Notes: generated by a model from the letters alone, not told the origin. A stretch of DNA of 64,000 bases from Xenopus tropicalis (GCF_000004195.4 NC_030678.2:153613547-153677546); one strand, 5' to 3'. Counted from the stretch's first letter, positions 35,225 through 47,165 are shown. Translations and numbers: made by a program.

Positions 35225-36028
35225 TACAGGTGTTGGACAAATTTTTAAAAACTATTTCCATTTTATCTGTAATAATAAAACAGTACCTGTACTTGATCCC
35301 AACTAAGATATAATTACCCCTTATTGGGGGCAGAACAGCCCTATTGGGTTTATTTAATGGTTAAATGATTCCCTTTTCCCTGTAATAATAAAACAGTACC
35401 TGTACTTGATCCCAACTAAGGTATAATTACCCCTTATTGGGGGCAGAACAGCCCTATTGGGTTTATTTAATGGTTAAATGATTCCTTTTTCCCTGTAATA
35501 ATAAAACAGTACCTGTACTTGATCCCAACTAAGATATAATTACCCCTTATTGGGTGCAGAACAGCCCTATTGGGTTTATTTAATGGTTAAATGATTCCCT
35601 TTTCTCTGTAATAATAAAACAGTACCTGTACTTGATCCCAACTAAGATATAATTACCCCTTATTGGGGGCAGAACAGCCCTATTGGGTTTATTTAATGGT
35701 TAAATGATTCCCTTTTCTCTGTAATAATAAAACAGTACCTGTACTTGATCCCAACTAAGATATAATTACCCCTTATTGGGGGCAGAACAGCCCTATTGGG
35801 TTTATTTAATGGTTAAATGATTCCCTTTTCTCTGTAATAATAAAACAGTACCTGTACTTGATCACAACTAAGATATAATTACCCCTTATTGGGGCAGAAC
35901 AATCCTATTGGGTTTATTTCATGGTTAAATGATTCCTTTTTCTCTGTAATAATAAAACAGTACCTGTACTTGATCCCAACTAAGATATAATTACCCCTTA
36001 TTGGGGGCAGAACAGCCCTATTGGGTCC
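35225..36028. repeat. 113-bp tandem array, reverse orientation, in a truncated foldback MITE
   Basis: GTAATAATAA recurs at 35269, 35382, 35495, 35608, 35721, 35834 and 35946 (spacings of 113 bp, the last 112). At the left edge, TACAGGTGTTGGACAAATTT is a diverged end of the foldback MITE family. The right arm of that MITE is missing; after CCCTATTGGG the sequence switches to a different element. Confidence 0.9.
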
Positions 36029-36143
36029 TAATTAGCATATGTTAATTAGGATTCGGATTCAGTTCGGGAATTGGCCAAATCCTTCAGGGTGGGTTAGGGG
36101 ATTCGGTTGAACCCAAAAAAGTGGGTTCGGTGCATCCCTAATT
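36029..36143. mobile_element. Right half of a hAT-like MITE
   Basis: The end GGGTTCGGTGCATCCCTA is the inverse of the start of the complete copy at 57.54 kb (TAGGGATGCACCGAATCC). The inner motif CTAATTAGCATATGTTAATT matches the centre of that copy. The left half has been replaced by the 113-bp array. Confidence 0.7.
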
Positions 36144-37195
36144 ATTTCTGTCTCTCTCTACATTCTCTTCTTGTGTGTTTTCCCCAGAAATTCTGTCTCT
36201 CTACATACAGGATTTGTGCCATTTATCTTGTTTGATTTTGTGTGTGCTGGAATTGGTTACTTGGATTACCTCTATTACATTTGTTAGGAATGGGAGCCCA
36301 CCCTAAAAGATATATTGGATCTAAATGTCAATCAAAATCTGACTTTGACTCCTGCATGGGAAAACAATATAGAGAGACAGATGCTGAGTGGGGAATAAAA
36401 AAGAGTAACTTTATCATTTCCGAAAAAGTAAAACATTGTTAATTGATGGGTTGTTAAACATTGTTGATTGATGTTAATTGAGTGGGTAAATTTAGTTGCA
36501 GGTTTATAAATCCACTCTCTGTAGTATCCATACTATCTTGTTCTGCAGGGTCTCCATCTGTATTAGTTATAATAGCATGTAACCTATCAAAATAGATCAA
36601 GTAGTGATCAAACCTAACACACGTATTTGTTTTCGAAAAAAACTCTCCCTAATTAACAAGAGAATTGCATCTTTTTTACATATATTAGGCTTTTGGAGAC
36701 TTTCTCCAAAATTTCTGAATCTTTTTTGGGAAACTGTCGTCAAAATCCTTATGTTTTTCGTAAGAGGAGCAAAAGAAGTTTAACGTGCAGTAAGTGAGCT
36801 CTCCACAGGAAACAAGAGGAGCAGCCAAGAAGTTAATTGGTGCGCTCATTTCTGTAGAACACATGCTGCTTTCCAAAGGCAGGGAGTATGGAGATACCAC
36901 TGACATCAGCAACCTGCAAAGTTTGATCAATGGCAATACTGATTACTCAGTGTGTATTGCGATACAACACCCATTAGATTAGCCAGGAACCCACATAAGA
37001 GAAATCACCTTTTCTCAAGTGAAATCAGTTACATTAGCAATGTGAGCTTTCAGACTCGAGTAGTTATCGGATATTTTGCTACACTGCCATCCTTTAAACA
37101 CATATATCATCTTGGAGCAGCAGGGGCTGTATGAGACACTTACACACTTCAGAATAAATCAGGATTGTGTATTAATGGCTTGAACTTGAGGCAAC
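36144..37195. other. No gene recognised
   Basis: Unique-looking sequence. Short frames at 36685-37134 on both strands show no recognisable domain. Confidence 0.3.
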
Positions 37196-37199
37196 ACGA

Positions 37200-37990
37200 A
37201 CAACTGTATATATGTATGTATGTATGTATATCTTTATTTATAAAGCGCTACTTATGTACGCAGCGCTGTACAGTAGAATACATTAATAACAGGGGGTTAA
37301 AGATAATGGATAAATACAAAGTACAACAATAAATACAAATAAATACAAGGTGCAGTTGCAATAAGAGTCAGAAACACAAGATGAAGGATGTCCCTGCCCC
37401 GTAGAGCTTACAATCTATATAGGAGGGGTAACTAACAGATGCAAATGGGCAAATGTAGGTGCTGTAGGTCACAGTGGGTGACCTTACAGTATAATTGCCA
37501 GTTCCCAGATCAGGTGCTGGGCGAGTGCTCCAAAAGGTAGTCTTTAAGTTTAGTTTTACAAAGACTGAGGGAGGATTCTCTCCGGAGGAAATCAGGGAGG
37601 GAATTCCAAATGTAAGGGGCAGCAAGGCAGAAAGGTTTAAGGTGGGAAACAGCAGTTGTAGTGGGGGGCGCAACCAAACGATTGCTCAGCGAGGAACGAA
37701 GGAGTCGGCCAGGAACGTACGGAGACACCAGGGAAGAGATGTAGTGAGGAGCAGAGGAATGGAGGGCTTTGAAGGTTAAGAGAAGGAGTTTGTAAGATAT
37801 TCTTTGTTTAACAGGAAGCCACGATAAGGCCTTTAGCAGGGGAAGGGCCTGAACTCTCCTGGATGAGAGGAGGAGAATTCTGGCAGCGGTGTTTAATATA
37901 GACTGTAGGGGGGAAAGATGGGAGTTAGGGAGGCCGGTTAGCAGCAGGTTACTGCCAAATGCAGGCTCATTATCAAATGGGAAGGGGGTC
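37200..37990 (-). pseudogene. 5'-truncated L2-like LINE, C-terminal ORF2 remnant
   Basis: On the minus strand an open frame from about 37945 to 37510 encodes the C-terminal domain after the reverse transcriptase of L2-clade LINEs. It has LQSILNTAARILL, LSWLPVKQRISYKLLLLTFK, ALHSSAPHYISSLV, a RLLRSS motif and APYIWNSLPDFLRR, then a natural-looking stop. The untranslated tail contains GCAGCGCTGTACAG (plus-strand sense) and AGAGCTTACAATCTATA, as in the short copy at 23.65 kb, and ends in a TATG microsatellite near 37210. I see no frameshift in this part, but the catalytic reverse transcriptase and endonuclease are missing, so it cannot move by itself. Confidence 0.85.
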
Positions 37991-39430
37991 GTTATATAAA
38001 TATATATATATATATGAATTATCAAAAAAATTATCGAAAAAACTCAAAAGCAGCCCAAACTCAAAAGTGTGCTTTTTTTTTATTAAAACCAGAAAAGCTG
38101 AAGGAATAAAGACTTTTTTAGAAAAAACTTGAGATGGCAAAATCACGTTCTAATCATTTTCAAGCCTACCAGCTGACTACGTGCTTTCCATCTTCCAGCT
38201 TTTAGACACCACATTTTTACATTTGAGTTTTAGAATTTTTGAGCTTAATATATCTAGAACATTTGTTTCAAAAACTGTAAGTGTGTGAGTTTCAAAGCAA
38301 AAAAAAACTTGATTTGAACATTGATACATCTGCCCAAACTCTTAAAAAACGAAGGGCTCATTTACATCTGCATGCGCAATGTTCCACTTGCGCTTTACCT
38401 TGCAGTGAGTTGCACGTAAACCACTTTCATTAAAGGTACTTGTGTCAAAATATGCTCCTTGTGCTTTTATATAGTTGCACTTTGTGCTGCTCAGTCCCTC
38501 CTGCCTTCTGTTCTAAACCGAGTGCTGCTGCTCCTATCGACACAGGGGAACCCTGAAGTTACCACCACTTCTGAACCAGGCGGTAGCTCTAGGGTACCCT
38601 CAGGGAATGACTCCAGAGAACACTGGAAACGATACCAGACACACTTCAAAAATGTTTGGTGCAATTGTTAATGGTAGGTGAGGTGCAATCACATCAAGAG
38701 TATTGTCCATTTACAGCCACAATAATGTACTTCTGTGCAACTATCTGATATACAGTTCAAGTAATGACTAATAAACCCTGCAGAATGTATAAACCAGACC
38801 CTGAGTTGTCATGTGACTTTAAAGCTCTGTACAACTGAACCTAAGAATTTATTTGCTTACAATTGAAAACATATCTTCCAAAACTTGAATTTGTAAATTT
38901 GACTTTTGATTTGGATCATTATTTGAATGAATCTTTTGCGTAGAATTCTGTATTTGGTTGAATCCAAAAATGATAAATTTGGGATTATCTAGGAAGGGGA
39001 AAGTGTTCATCCGGATCAAAGAATTCAAACTGGAAATCATTTTGTTCCTACCCATAGCAAACAGTTAGCTTTGCCTGGCCTACAGCAGAAGTCTCATGAA
39101 AGAAAACTTATAAATGTTTTCTGTTGGTTACAACTTCCAAATAAATTGTACTCCACTTAACTTTTGTTGCTAACCATGTGTAGGGCTACCAGTTAAAGGA
39201 ATGGGCAGCCATGCTTTTATACCTTTTCTCAATGGCAGAAAGATTTAAGGGCACATTCACTTACTGAGGCACAGTGAGCAAAGTTCAATGTCGAGCACAA
39301 TTGCCATGTTTTTTCCTCACAATGCACCGTTTTTCCAACATTATGCATCATGCCTATGGAATCAGCAAATCTACAGAGATACATAGCTCCATATGGTCCC
39401 ACTCACACTTAACCATGTCTCAAGCATAAT
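37991..39430. other. No gene recognised; MITE-like foldback near 38.02-38.35 kb
   Basis: A TA-rich run at 37994-38016 precedes a stretch with AACTCAAAAGCAGCCC and later TTGATACATCTGCCC that looks like two arms of a decayed foldback element. The remaining sequence looks unique. Confidence 0.3.
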
Positions 39431-39436
39431 ATATAT

Positions 39437-39733
39437 AAAGGCAAGACCCCACGGAGCAACATACTCGCCCCCAATAGATTGCTGCTATCGTGGGCAAGTA
39501 ACCGCTCCAATTTATAGATGTCACCGGTGGAAAGCCCTTTGCCTCGCTTTGGTTTCCGAAGTTGTGCAAAGTTTCCTTCTGCGACTTGTGCGACTTTGGA
39601 AACCGTAGCAAAAGTCTTTCCACCGGCGACTTCTATAATTGCAGGTAGGAAACCCTTTTCGGAGCAGTTAATCGCCCGTGATAGTAGTGATCTATTGCGG
39701 GTGAGTAAGTCACTCCGTGGGGTCTTCCCCTAA
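39437..39733. mobile_element. Foldback MITE, 'ggcaagaccccacgg' ends
   Basis: The left end AAGGCAAGACCCCACGGAG and right end CTCCGTGGGGTCTTCCCCT are inverted copies. Inner pairs include CACCGGTGG/CCACCGGCG and GTTGTGCAAAG/CTTGTGCGACTTTGG, so it folds into several hairpins. It resembles the family at 60.32 kb in layout. Confidence 0.7.
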
Positions 39734-39735
39734 TT

Positions 39736-39955
39736 AGTGATGAGTGAAATGTTTTGCAGCGAATTTCTGCGTTTAGCCATTGGCGGATTACTTCGCGACA
39801 TGTATACCAAAATTCACCATGCGACAAAAAAATAAAAGACACAGCATTTTTTTGTTATGTGCAAAAATGTTTTTGATGAGCGATATTTTTTGTAAATTTT
39901 CCGACTTTTTGCCAATTTTTTAAAAGCGAAACAGGACAGATTCGCTCATGACTAA
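39736..39955. mobile_element. 'gatgagtgaa' MITE, complete copy
   Basis: The left end TTAGTGATGAGTGAAATG and right end GATTCGCTCATGACTAA are inverted copies. CTAATTA lies on both sides. It starts only a few bases after the preceding MITE and has no expanded core. Confidence 0.65.
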
Positions 39956-40390
39956 TTAAGGGGGCTCCGATGGGAAATCTGCCTAAATATCCTCTACCAA
40001 AGGAAGGAAGTACAGAGTAATAATACATATGCAGTCTTTCCAAATAACCTTTAGTTCTGTACAGAAGCAATGGCATTGTATCCCCCCGCCCCCCCCCAAA
40101 TAAAAAACCATTTACAGGCAGGGGAATTTGTGCTGCTTTATATTAGCTGCTATCGAAGACCGATGACAACAGGCATTAATCACAGCCGGAGACAGGACCG
40201 TTTACAGGCATATCTTTTATTAAAGTATATAGATGAAGTCACCATTTCATTATTTATTTTTTTTATCTGCAATTTGGAATTCACCATAGATCTAACATCT
40301 GCAAAGGCCCATATTAAATGTCATACAGGCGGAGGGGCTTTTTTTTATTGTAATCTTATGCACACATTTTAGCATTTAATTAACGATTAT

Positions 40391-40916
40391 TTAAAGGGGA
40401 ACGCCACCCAAACACAACTTAAGCTTTTTGAAAAGTAAACTTAATTTCAAGCAAGTTTGCAATATACATCAATTGAAAAAATATGCAGCCTTTTCATGAT
40501 TTTTAATGTAATAATATGGTTTGTAACAGTTCCCTAAGCCCCGCCCCCTGTTCCCCTGCTGATCTGGCTGACTATATGGAGACTCAAATAAAATGTAACA
40601 GTAGTCGACTGTCTTCAGCCTGCCTTCCTCCAAATCCCACAGTTCAGGAAAAATCCCACAATAAGGAAAGGAACATCACAGTGCAATGCATTGTGGGTCT
40701 GCTTGCTGTGTGTAAGCTGTGGAGAAGTTGTTACAATTTGAACCACCAATGTTTTAGTCCCTCCTCCACTGCCAGGATTTCAAATGATGCAGAAAGAGAA
40801 GAAATGTTTTGTAGCTGGATTTCAGCATATAAAAATGGTATTTATTGATAATTTTGAAGGAACAGATTACAGAGATAGGTATATTAGGGGTTTCTGTGTT
40901 GTGCAGGGCTCTTTAA
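40391..40916. mobile_element. T2/Kolobok-type MITE flanked by TTAA
   Basis: The left end is TTAAAGGGGAACGCCACCC and the right end GTGCAGGGCTCTTTAA, both ending in TTAA. The inside carries GCCCCGCCCCCTGTTC and GCAATGCATTGTGGG, motifs usual for these MITEs. The 110-codon frame across it is not a gene. Confidence 0.6.
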
Positions 40917-41326
40917 CAAATTTTGGTTCAGAAGCCAGAGTTCATCTTTACAGGAACTGAGTTGCCCCAGTTAGTAAAGGGGTTCATGACAATTTTGCTA
41001 AGATAATGCATTTGCCACTGGGCAGTATGGACCAAGCTGAGATGCATACGCCTGACTGGTTCCTTTCTATCCACATGTCTTTCCTGTGTATGACCCGTAC
41101 TTGTACTTGTATTAAATCAGGCATTAACTACTGGGCTTTCAGTGAGCTAGGCTCTCTGTGCAAGTGCTTAGTTTATGGCTATTAAAGGGTCACAATTACT
41201 TTTTGTTAGTCCTACCATTGGTTGAAAGGAATGTTAACTGTTATAGGCAGCTGAGTGCCAAAGCCAAAGAAGATTATTGGTGCAGCTGGTATGGTTTGTT
41301 TTATGCTCCTAACCCAGTGTCAGAAT

Positions 41327-41440
41327 TGAGAAAGCCAGTAGGATGACCGGCGAAACGTCTTCAAGAAAAACACAGCAAGTCCAGTTGATTTGACTTATTA
41401 CTAGAGATATACCATGACCCGGATGAATGAAAACCGTCAC
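41327..41440 (+). mobile_element. Repeat fragment with a GAAACGTC motif
   Basis: GGATGACCGGCGAAACGTCT followed by CACAGCAAGTCCAGTTGA and ATGACCCGGATGAATGA matches a repeat type widespread in fish and frogs. The GAAACGTC box resembles the 3' part of hammerhead cores in Penelope-like elements, but there is no CUGAUGA box here. Confidence 0.35.
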
Positions 41441-41692
41441 AAACTTTCATATTTCAGTTTTTTTTGTTTTAAGGCATTTAACTCTGATTCTTGTTTTTTG
41501 ATAATGCCACAATCACAACAGGACACAGAGAAGCAAAAGGGCAAGATATTGTATTAAGTTGCCAATTGCAATATTTTTTATAAACAGAAAAGAGTCAGAT
41601 TGGTGGGCAACCTCCAGACCCAGCAGGGTTATTTTTGCACCAGGTTGTCTATGGTGACCAAGACTTGTTGTATTTATCTAGCTCGTGGTGTA

Positions 41693-41887
41693 TTAGGGTG
41701 AAGACACACAGAGCTACTAGTAGCAGCTACTTGTTGTGGCTACTAAAATAGACAATGCTGATCATTTACTGTGTTTTTGCAGAGGCTATTCTCAGTATTG
41801 TCTATGGCAGGGGATTTTCTGGCATTCAGTAGCCAGTCGCCAGTAGTAATTAGCTGCTACTAGTAGCTCCATGTGTCTTCACCCTTA
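41693..41887. mobile_element. PIF/Harbinger-type MITE with TTA duplication
   Basis: The ends GGGTGAAGACACACAGAGC (41696) and ATGTGTCTTCACCC (41884) are inverted copies, flanked by TTA on both sides. GCTACTAGTAGC near each end adds an inner palindrome. The 3-bp TTA duplication is typical of PIF/Harbinger transposons. Confidence 0.75.
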
Positions 41888-42161
41888 ATGGGAGGATAAA
41901 TCTTTCTTTTTATGTTCAGTGTGGGGAGGTCCACTTTCTACACCTAAAATCTAGGCTCTATTTGGGAGCAGTGTTTAAATTCCTTTTTGCTGAGTCAGTC
42001 ATTCAATGCCAGATGGTTCGGTAGAACCTCTATTTATAAAAAAGTTCAAATATTTCCTTCCATAGTGTGAATAGTAGTGTGCAAGTCAACCATAAATGTA
42101 GTTTGTTTCCTCCCTCTCCACAATCCCTAAAGCAGTTAGGTTCCGAGCCATAGATTTTACA

Positions 42162-42455
42162 TAGGGGCAGATTTATCAACATTCTGATTTTCATGGTTTT
42201 ATAGATTTTTGAACCATGAATAACCAAGAGTAAACCAAGAATGTCTAGAACATGAAAACCACCAATCTTCATGGACTTATATAAAAATATCTCTAAAACC
42301 ACAAATTAAATAAAGATTGTTACAGTTTGCCTAGTGCAGCTCCCATTGGCTTCTACATGACCTCAACAGCTTTTAGATGGTGTAGTTTTGTAATAGTGGT
42401 TTTAGATTGAAAAAAAGATGAAATATAAATGTTAGTAAATGCCCCCCCCTCCCCT
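42162..42455. mobile_element. Foldback MITE, 'aggggcagatttatcaa' family
   Basis: The left end GGGGCAGATTTATCAACATT and right end TTAGTAAATGCCCCCC are inverted copies. A partial copy in the same orientation begins near 43806 (GGGGATTTATTAACATTCC) and lacks a right end. Confidence 0.6.
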
Positions 42456-44100
42456 TCGTTTGGCTAGGGTCAGGTACCAAACATGGAACAACGTATAAGC
42501 CTTTTCTTTGATAATGGTGTTGATGGACACTTGCCTAATATTGTCGAGAGTAGATCAGTGCCCCGTATTGCATTCAGTCTCTGTTCCCAGCTTTCCATAT
42601 TTTTAGTTTTATCCGTAGTAGAATGTGAGCTTAGTCGGGTGTAAATCTAGGTGATTTGCTTCTTGTCGTTTGGGTGGGACCATAAATATTCAAAAATTGT
42701 GCTTTGCCTGGAGGCCTTCCCACCTGTTTGAGCTGCAAATACCTGAAGTTCTTATGGCAAGGAATTGAGTGTTTGCAGCGTAAATCGTCCCAGATTATAT
42801 CCCACATAATGATAGTTTAGCCAATGATTACATAGATGTGTAGTACAGAAAGGTACCTATTAAGGAGAACAAGTTATAATTTTCAGTAACTCCCACATTA
42901 GGCTACAACATACGTACTACACTAACCTCAGATATAAGCTCTACGGTAAAGCCCCCATGGCAGCCATGCACATAGTAGTGTTTTTGTAGCTACAGCAAGT
43001 TGGCGGAAGGACAATAGGACAGTATTTACTGCCTTTCAGTTATTTAAAATGAGCAATGGTTGGATTTGATTATCTGATTTGTAAGAACACCTTATTTTCA
43101 TAGTACTTCTTGTGTCTGCTCTGAAAGTATTACAATGGAATATTCTAAAATCTCTAATACTTAATAGGGCATATTGCCAAGGAATGAGAAGGCTGTGCTA
43201 GTTACCTTGGAAATAAGCAATGTCAATCTATAGCAGTGATCTATATTTCTTTTAACTGAATATAATTGCTCCTGGATATAATGGATATAAATGTTTCATT
43301 AATTGGTTTATTATTTCTTTCCTTATAAGTAAGTGAACATATTTTATTATTAGATAGAGGAAGCTCCATTTTTTATTCCGGGCACAGAACCACAGGATGG
43401 ATAATAATCACTCTGAATATCCTCACACCTCATCTGAATCCTCATCTGTTGAATTATGTCAGGGGTCACTTACACAGCTTATCCACCTCCAGGCATCAAT
43501 TTTGAGTACATTTGTGTACCAGAAAAAAGCTGTCTCTCTATGTAGTTAAAAGTTAAGCATGGGTATTTCTTATAATATTTATGTAGTTTGGTGCTAAAAT
43601 ATGATGATATATTCACAGAGAGTCTCCCAGCCCCAGTTGAGCCTACAGGAGTCTCATTTCAATGCTACAATAATTTACCAGTCAGGCTTTGCATTGTAGA
43701 AGGAGGCTAGAGAACTAGAAGGAAACCAATACAGAACATATATAATCCATGCCAGCCACAAAAATGTTAAATTGATTACAGATATTTGTCTACATATACA
43801 ATATGGAGGGGATTTATTAACATTCCGATTTTTGTGGCTTTGTATTTTTTTTAAAACCACGACTAAACTCATTTCCATTTATCAGAAAATACAGATTGAA
43901 AAACCACAAACAAAAGCACAACATTTTTGATTTGTAACAGGAAAACCATTACTTTTTCATATTGTCGCATCAGAAAAACCCTCTAAAACCACCAAGCACA
44001 GAAAGATCTTCCAATTGGAAAAGGAACATCTGACTTCTACATTAGGGGTGCCCAGACTTTGCCACCCTGTGATCTACAGGCCACAAGAAAAACTTAATTT
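42456..44100. other. No gene recognised
   Basis: Apart from the partial MITE arm at about 43806-44010, I see no supported feature. Confidence 0.3.
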
Positions 44101-44220
44101 AATACCCAAATCCAATATACAATATACTGTGTGTATATATATATATACACGCAATACAGACTAATGTAGAACAGCAGTCACAGGATTTGCTGAATACATC
44201 TTCCAAAGGTTCATCTAGAT

Positions 44221-44260
44221 TAACGTTTCGGTCCCCCACAGTGACCTTCGTCAGGAGTCA
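44221..44260 (-). ncRNA. Degraded hammerhead-ribozyme-like motif
   Basis: Read on the minus strand, CTGACGA (44254 to 44248) is followed by one unpaired A, GGTC, a loop region, GACC (44233-44230) and GAAACGTT (44229-44222). This is the same layout as at 26.60 kb, including the extra base after the first box. Flanking stem I does not pair, so activity is unlikely. It probably marks a Penelope-like fragment. Confidence 0.35.
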
Positions 44261-44528
44261 GACAGTGCAACCAGATCCACCGTAGTGTGACAGAATTTAA
44301 ACTTTAAACCCCCACAATTTCTTGATGCCAAGAAATTTCTTATATAGGACTATATAATATATATGTCAGGTGGTTTCATTTGCATATGTATGTAACCTGC
44401 ATGCAAAAACTGTTGGGAAAATATTCCATTATACGAAAAAAGTAATATTTAAGGCCAAATAAGGAGATAAGATAGGTCAGTTACTCAGACCTCTTATTGC
44501 TTATTCAGCAAGAACTTTTTCCACCAGC

Positions 44529-44832
44529 TCTCCTAAAGAGCGAGTATACAGGGAGAACAGCAGAGGATCCCTAGGGTCTCCTAAAGAGCGAGTATACAGG
44601 GAGAACAGCAGAGGGCCCCTAGGGTCTCCTAAAGAGAGAATATACAGGGAGAACAGCAGATGTCTCCTAAAGAGAGAATATACAGGGAGAACAGCAGATG
44701 TCTCCTAAAGAGAGAATATACAGGGAGAACAGCAGATGTCTCCTAAAGAGAGAATATACAGGGAGAACAGCAGATGTCTCCTAAAGAGAGAATATACAGG
44801 GAGAACAGCAGATGTCTCCTAAAGAGAGCACC
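44529..44832. repeat. Minisatellite with 48-bp and 38-bp units
   Basis: TCTCCTAAAG recurs at 44529, 44577, 44625, 44663, 44701, 44739, 44777 and 44815. The first two steps are 48 bp and the remaining five are 38 bp. The long form carries an extra block around CCCTAGGG that the short form lacks. The 38-bp units are virtually identical. Confidence 0.9.
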
Positions 44833-45930
44833 ATCTACACGTTAACTTGCTCCAATCAGAAGCCCGTCAGGTTACCAACACCTTACATTTCAACCCCTTT
44901 ACATGTATCGTCCTTTCTTAAAAGTAGAGTCTTCAACCTTTTGTTTCTTAAAGGCATAGGGACCTTTACCTTAATGTGACAAATTTGTTAGCCTTGTATA
45001 TTAGCATAATTCTTCATTTATACAGCACCAAAAACCTACGTAATTATCGATAATATATAAAAATAAATACAATATGTTCATATAATTAGAACAAAGAAGT
45101 GAAAGTGTTATAATCATTCACAAAGAAGGGTTACAGACTGGAACAGGAGGGTGAGATGGGCCTTCAACCCCTTGCTCTGTACAGCACAGAAGGACATGGC
45201 TTTATAACAAAATAATAATGATAATGAACAGTAGCCTGTCAAGATACAGTACTTTTGGCCTTTAATAATGTCACAGTTGTAAACACCAGCAGCACATAAC
45301 ACACTCAGTATACTCAGTGAGCATCTGATGATATGAGAGGCCTTTGGGCTAATATCATTGCTTTTAAGATAGAAAGTTTCAGGGTTTCGCTTTAATTTGA
45401 TATATATACCAAAGTTTCAATGTTTTTCCTACATCAAGTTTTTTGTTAGCAAATTTATGATCACATTGAAACATTGTGCATAAAATGTAATATATTGCGA
45501 TTGCAGCTTGATATACAGGAGGTTACAGTAACGATGCCCATAAATACTGAGCCAAGGTCAAGAGAGAGATGGTTTCTAAACATCCACACTGAAATGATAT
45601 TGAATCTGCTTCCTGTATATCAGCACTCAGAATGGCGACAAGAAGTAATGAAGTATAATTACTGGCACCACAAAAATGCTTTTGAATCATAAAGACAAAC
45701 TGGGGGAAGCCCTACAAGCAATTTAGCAACTATCCTAACGGGGTTCTCCGGCTGAATAGGAATTCTTTTGTGATACACATCGGCTTGTATGTGTTTGTTC
45801 AGCTGATTCTATGACAATAAATTATTGATGCAAAAAGAAAAAATCGGTTGTGCTATCCAAAATAGAGTCTATAGTAAAGTTAACTGGGAGTGCGTATTCC
45901 TAAAAGCCGTGGCTTCCGGCTATTGACATA
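44833..45930. other. No gene recognised
   Basis: Unique-looking AT-rich sequence; short frames show no recognisable domain. Confidence 0.3.
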
Positions 45931-46350
45931 TTGGAGTTGATTCACTAAAGTGAGATCATTTTTATCGCACGCGATAATTAGCGCGCGATTCACTACAGTA
46001 TTATCGCGTGCGTTAAATCGCATATCGCATGCGTTAATTAGCGCGCAGAAAAGAATACTAACGCATGATTCACAAACAGTAAGGCACGCTAAATATCGCA
46101 TTAGACTATGCGAAAATTAACACCTACGTCAGGCAGGCGGTAATTATAGAAAAGTACAGTAAATGAGCTTTTGCCAATAAAATATGGACTTACAGTGTTA
46201 TTTATTCAAGTATGTGTTTCCCCTAGAGTGACGCAGCCGCCAGTTTGCAAGGAAATGGTCATTTTTAATACAGTAATTTTCCGCAAGTATTGGCGTGTAT
46301 GGCTAACATGGCGTGAGTTTATTCGTACGACTATTTATATGCGGCTACAA

Positions 46351-46644
46351 GTGATGAAATGTTTCGCCAGGCATGGATTCGCAGCAAATTTTTGGACGTG
46401 CAGCAAATTTTTCAGCGGCGAATTTTTTCATGCGTTTCGCAAAACAATCTGCCAATGGCAAAACGCATGAAAAAATTTGCCACGCAAAAATTCACCGCAC
46501 GTCCAAAAATTGACATAGGCGTCAAAAAATAATAGTCGCGGGCAACAATTTTTTTGGCCGCACAACATTTTTGCTGTTTCGTGGATCTTTCGAACGATTT
46601 GCGAATTTTTCACCAAAGATAACCAGAACACATTTGCTCATCAC
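46351..46644. mobile_element. Nested 'gatgagcgaa'-family MITE
   Basis: The left end GTGATGAAATGTTTCGCCAG and right end CATTTGCTCATCAC are inverted copies. The interior shares CATGGATTCGCAGC and GTCGCGGGCAACA with the 13.0-13.45 kb copy but has no expanded 21-bp array. Its position inside the host differs from the nested insertion at 13 kb, so the two nestings are independent. Confidence 0.65.
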
Positions 46645-46651
46645 TAGTGGC

Positions 46652-46850
46652 TACTATTTATAAGCATCTACTATTTATATGCTACTATTTATATGCTACT
46701 ATTTATGTGCTACTATTTATATGCTACTATTTATATGCTACTATTTATGTGCTACTATTTATATGCTACCATTTATATGCTACCATTTATATGCTACTAT
46801 TCATATGTGGCTAATATTTATATGCTACTATTTATATGCGGCGACTATAC
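46652..46850. repeat. 14-bp minisatellite
   Basis: The unit GCTACTATTTATAT repeats about twelve times with variants (TATGT, ACCATTT). A related CTATTTATATGCGG also lies left of the nested MITE, near 46332, so the array existed in the host element and was probably split by or next to the insertion. Confidence 0.85.
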
Positions 46851-46999
46851 GCGGGCATTATTTAGTGCATGTACCATCAAATACTGCACAAAAATAGTCT
46901 TGGCGAGTTAAATAACGCATGCAGTATCGCGCGTAAATTAACGCAAGTATGCTTTTAGTGATAGCGCACGTTTTATCGCACTTTAGTGAATCAGCCCTA

Positions 47000-47165
47000 T
47001 TAAGTGCAAAGTACAAAAAAGGAAGTCACTCACAATTCAGTAGGTGCAAAAAGCTGCCGAAACGTCTGTATCCTTCTCACTGATTACTCCAATAAACCGG
47101 CACGGAGGCAGCTTTTTGCACCTACTGAATCGTGAGAGACTTCCTTTTTTGTATTTTGCACTTAA
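47000..47165. mobile_element. 59-bp inverted repeat around a GAAACGTC loop
   Basis: The left arm (47000-47058) begins TTAAGTGCAAAGTACAAAAA and ends AAAAAGCTGCC. The right arm (47107-47165) is its inverse with about three mismatches. The 48-base spacer begins GAAACGTCTG and contains CAATAAACCGG. The layout resembles Penelope-like foldback units such as the one at 23.96-24.32 kb. It lies directly against the end of the preceding TIR element. Confidence 0.7.

Larger units (their letters stand above)
45932..46999. mobile_element. TIR element of the 'gattcactaaagtgcgata' family, complete, with nested MITE
   Basis: The left end GAGTTGATTCACTAAAGTG and right end CACTTTAGTGAATCAGCCC are inverted copies; TATT lies next to both ends. 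Inner arms have many ATCGCATGCG-type palindromes. It contains a nested MITE (46351-46644) and a 14-bp minisatellite. A shorter copy of the same family is at 12.89 kb. Confidence 0.7.
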
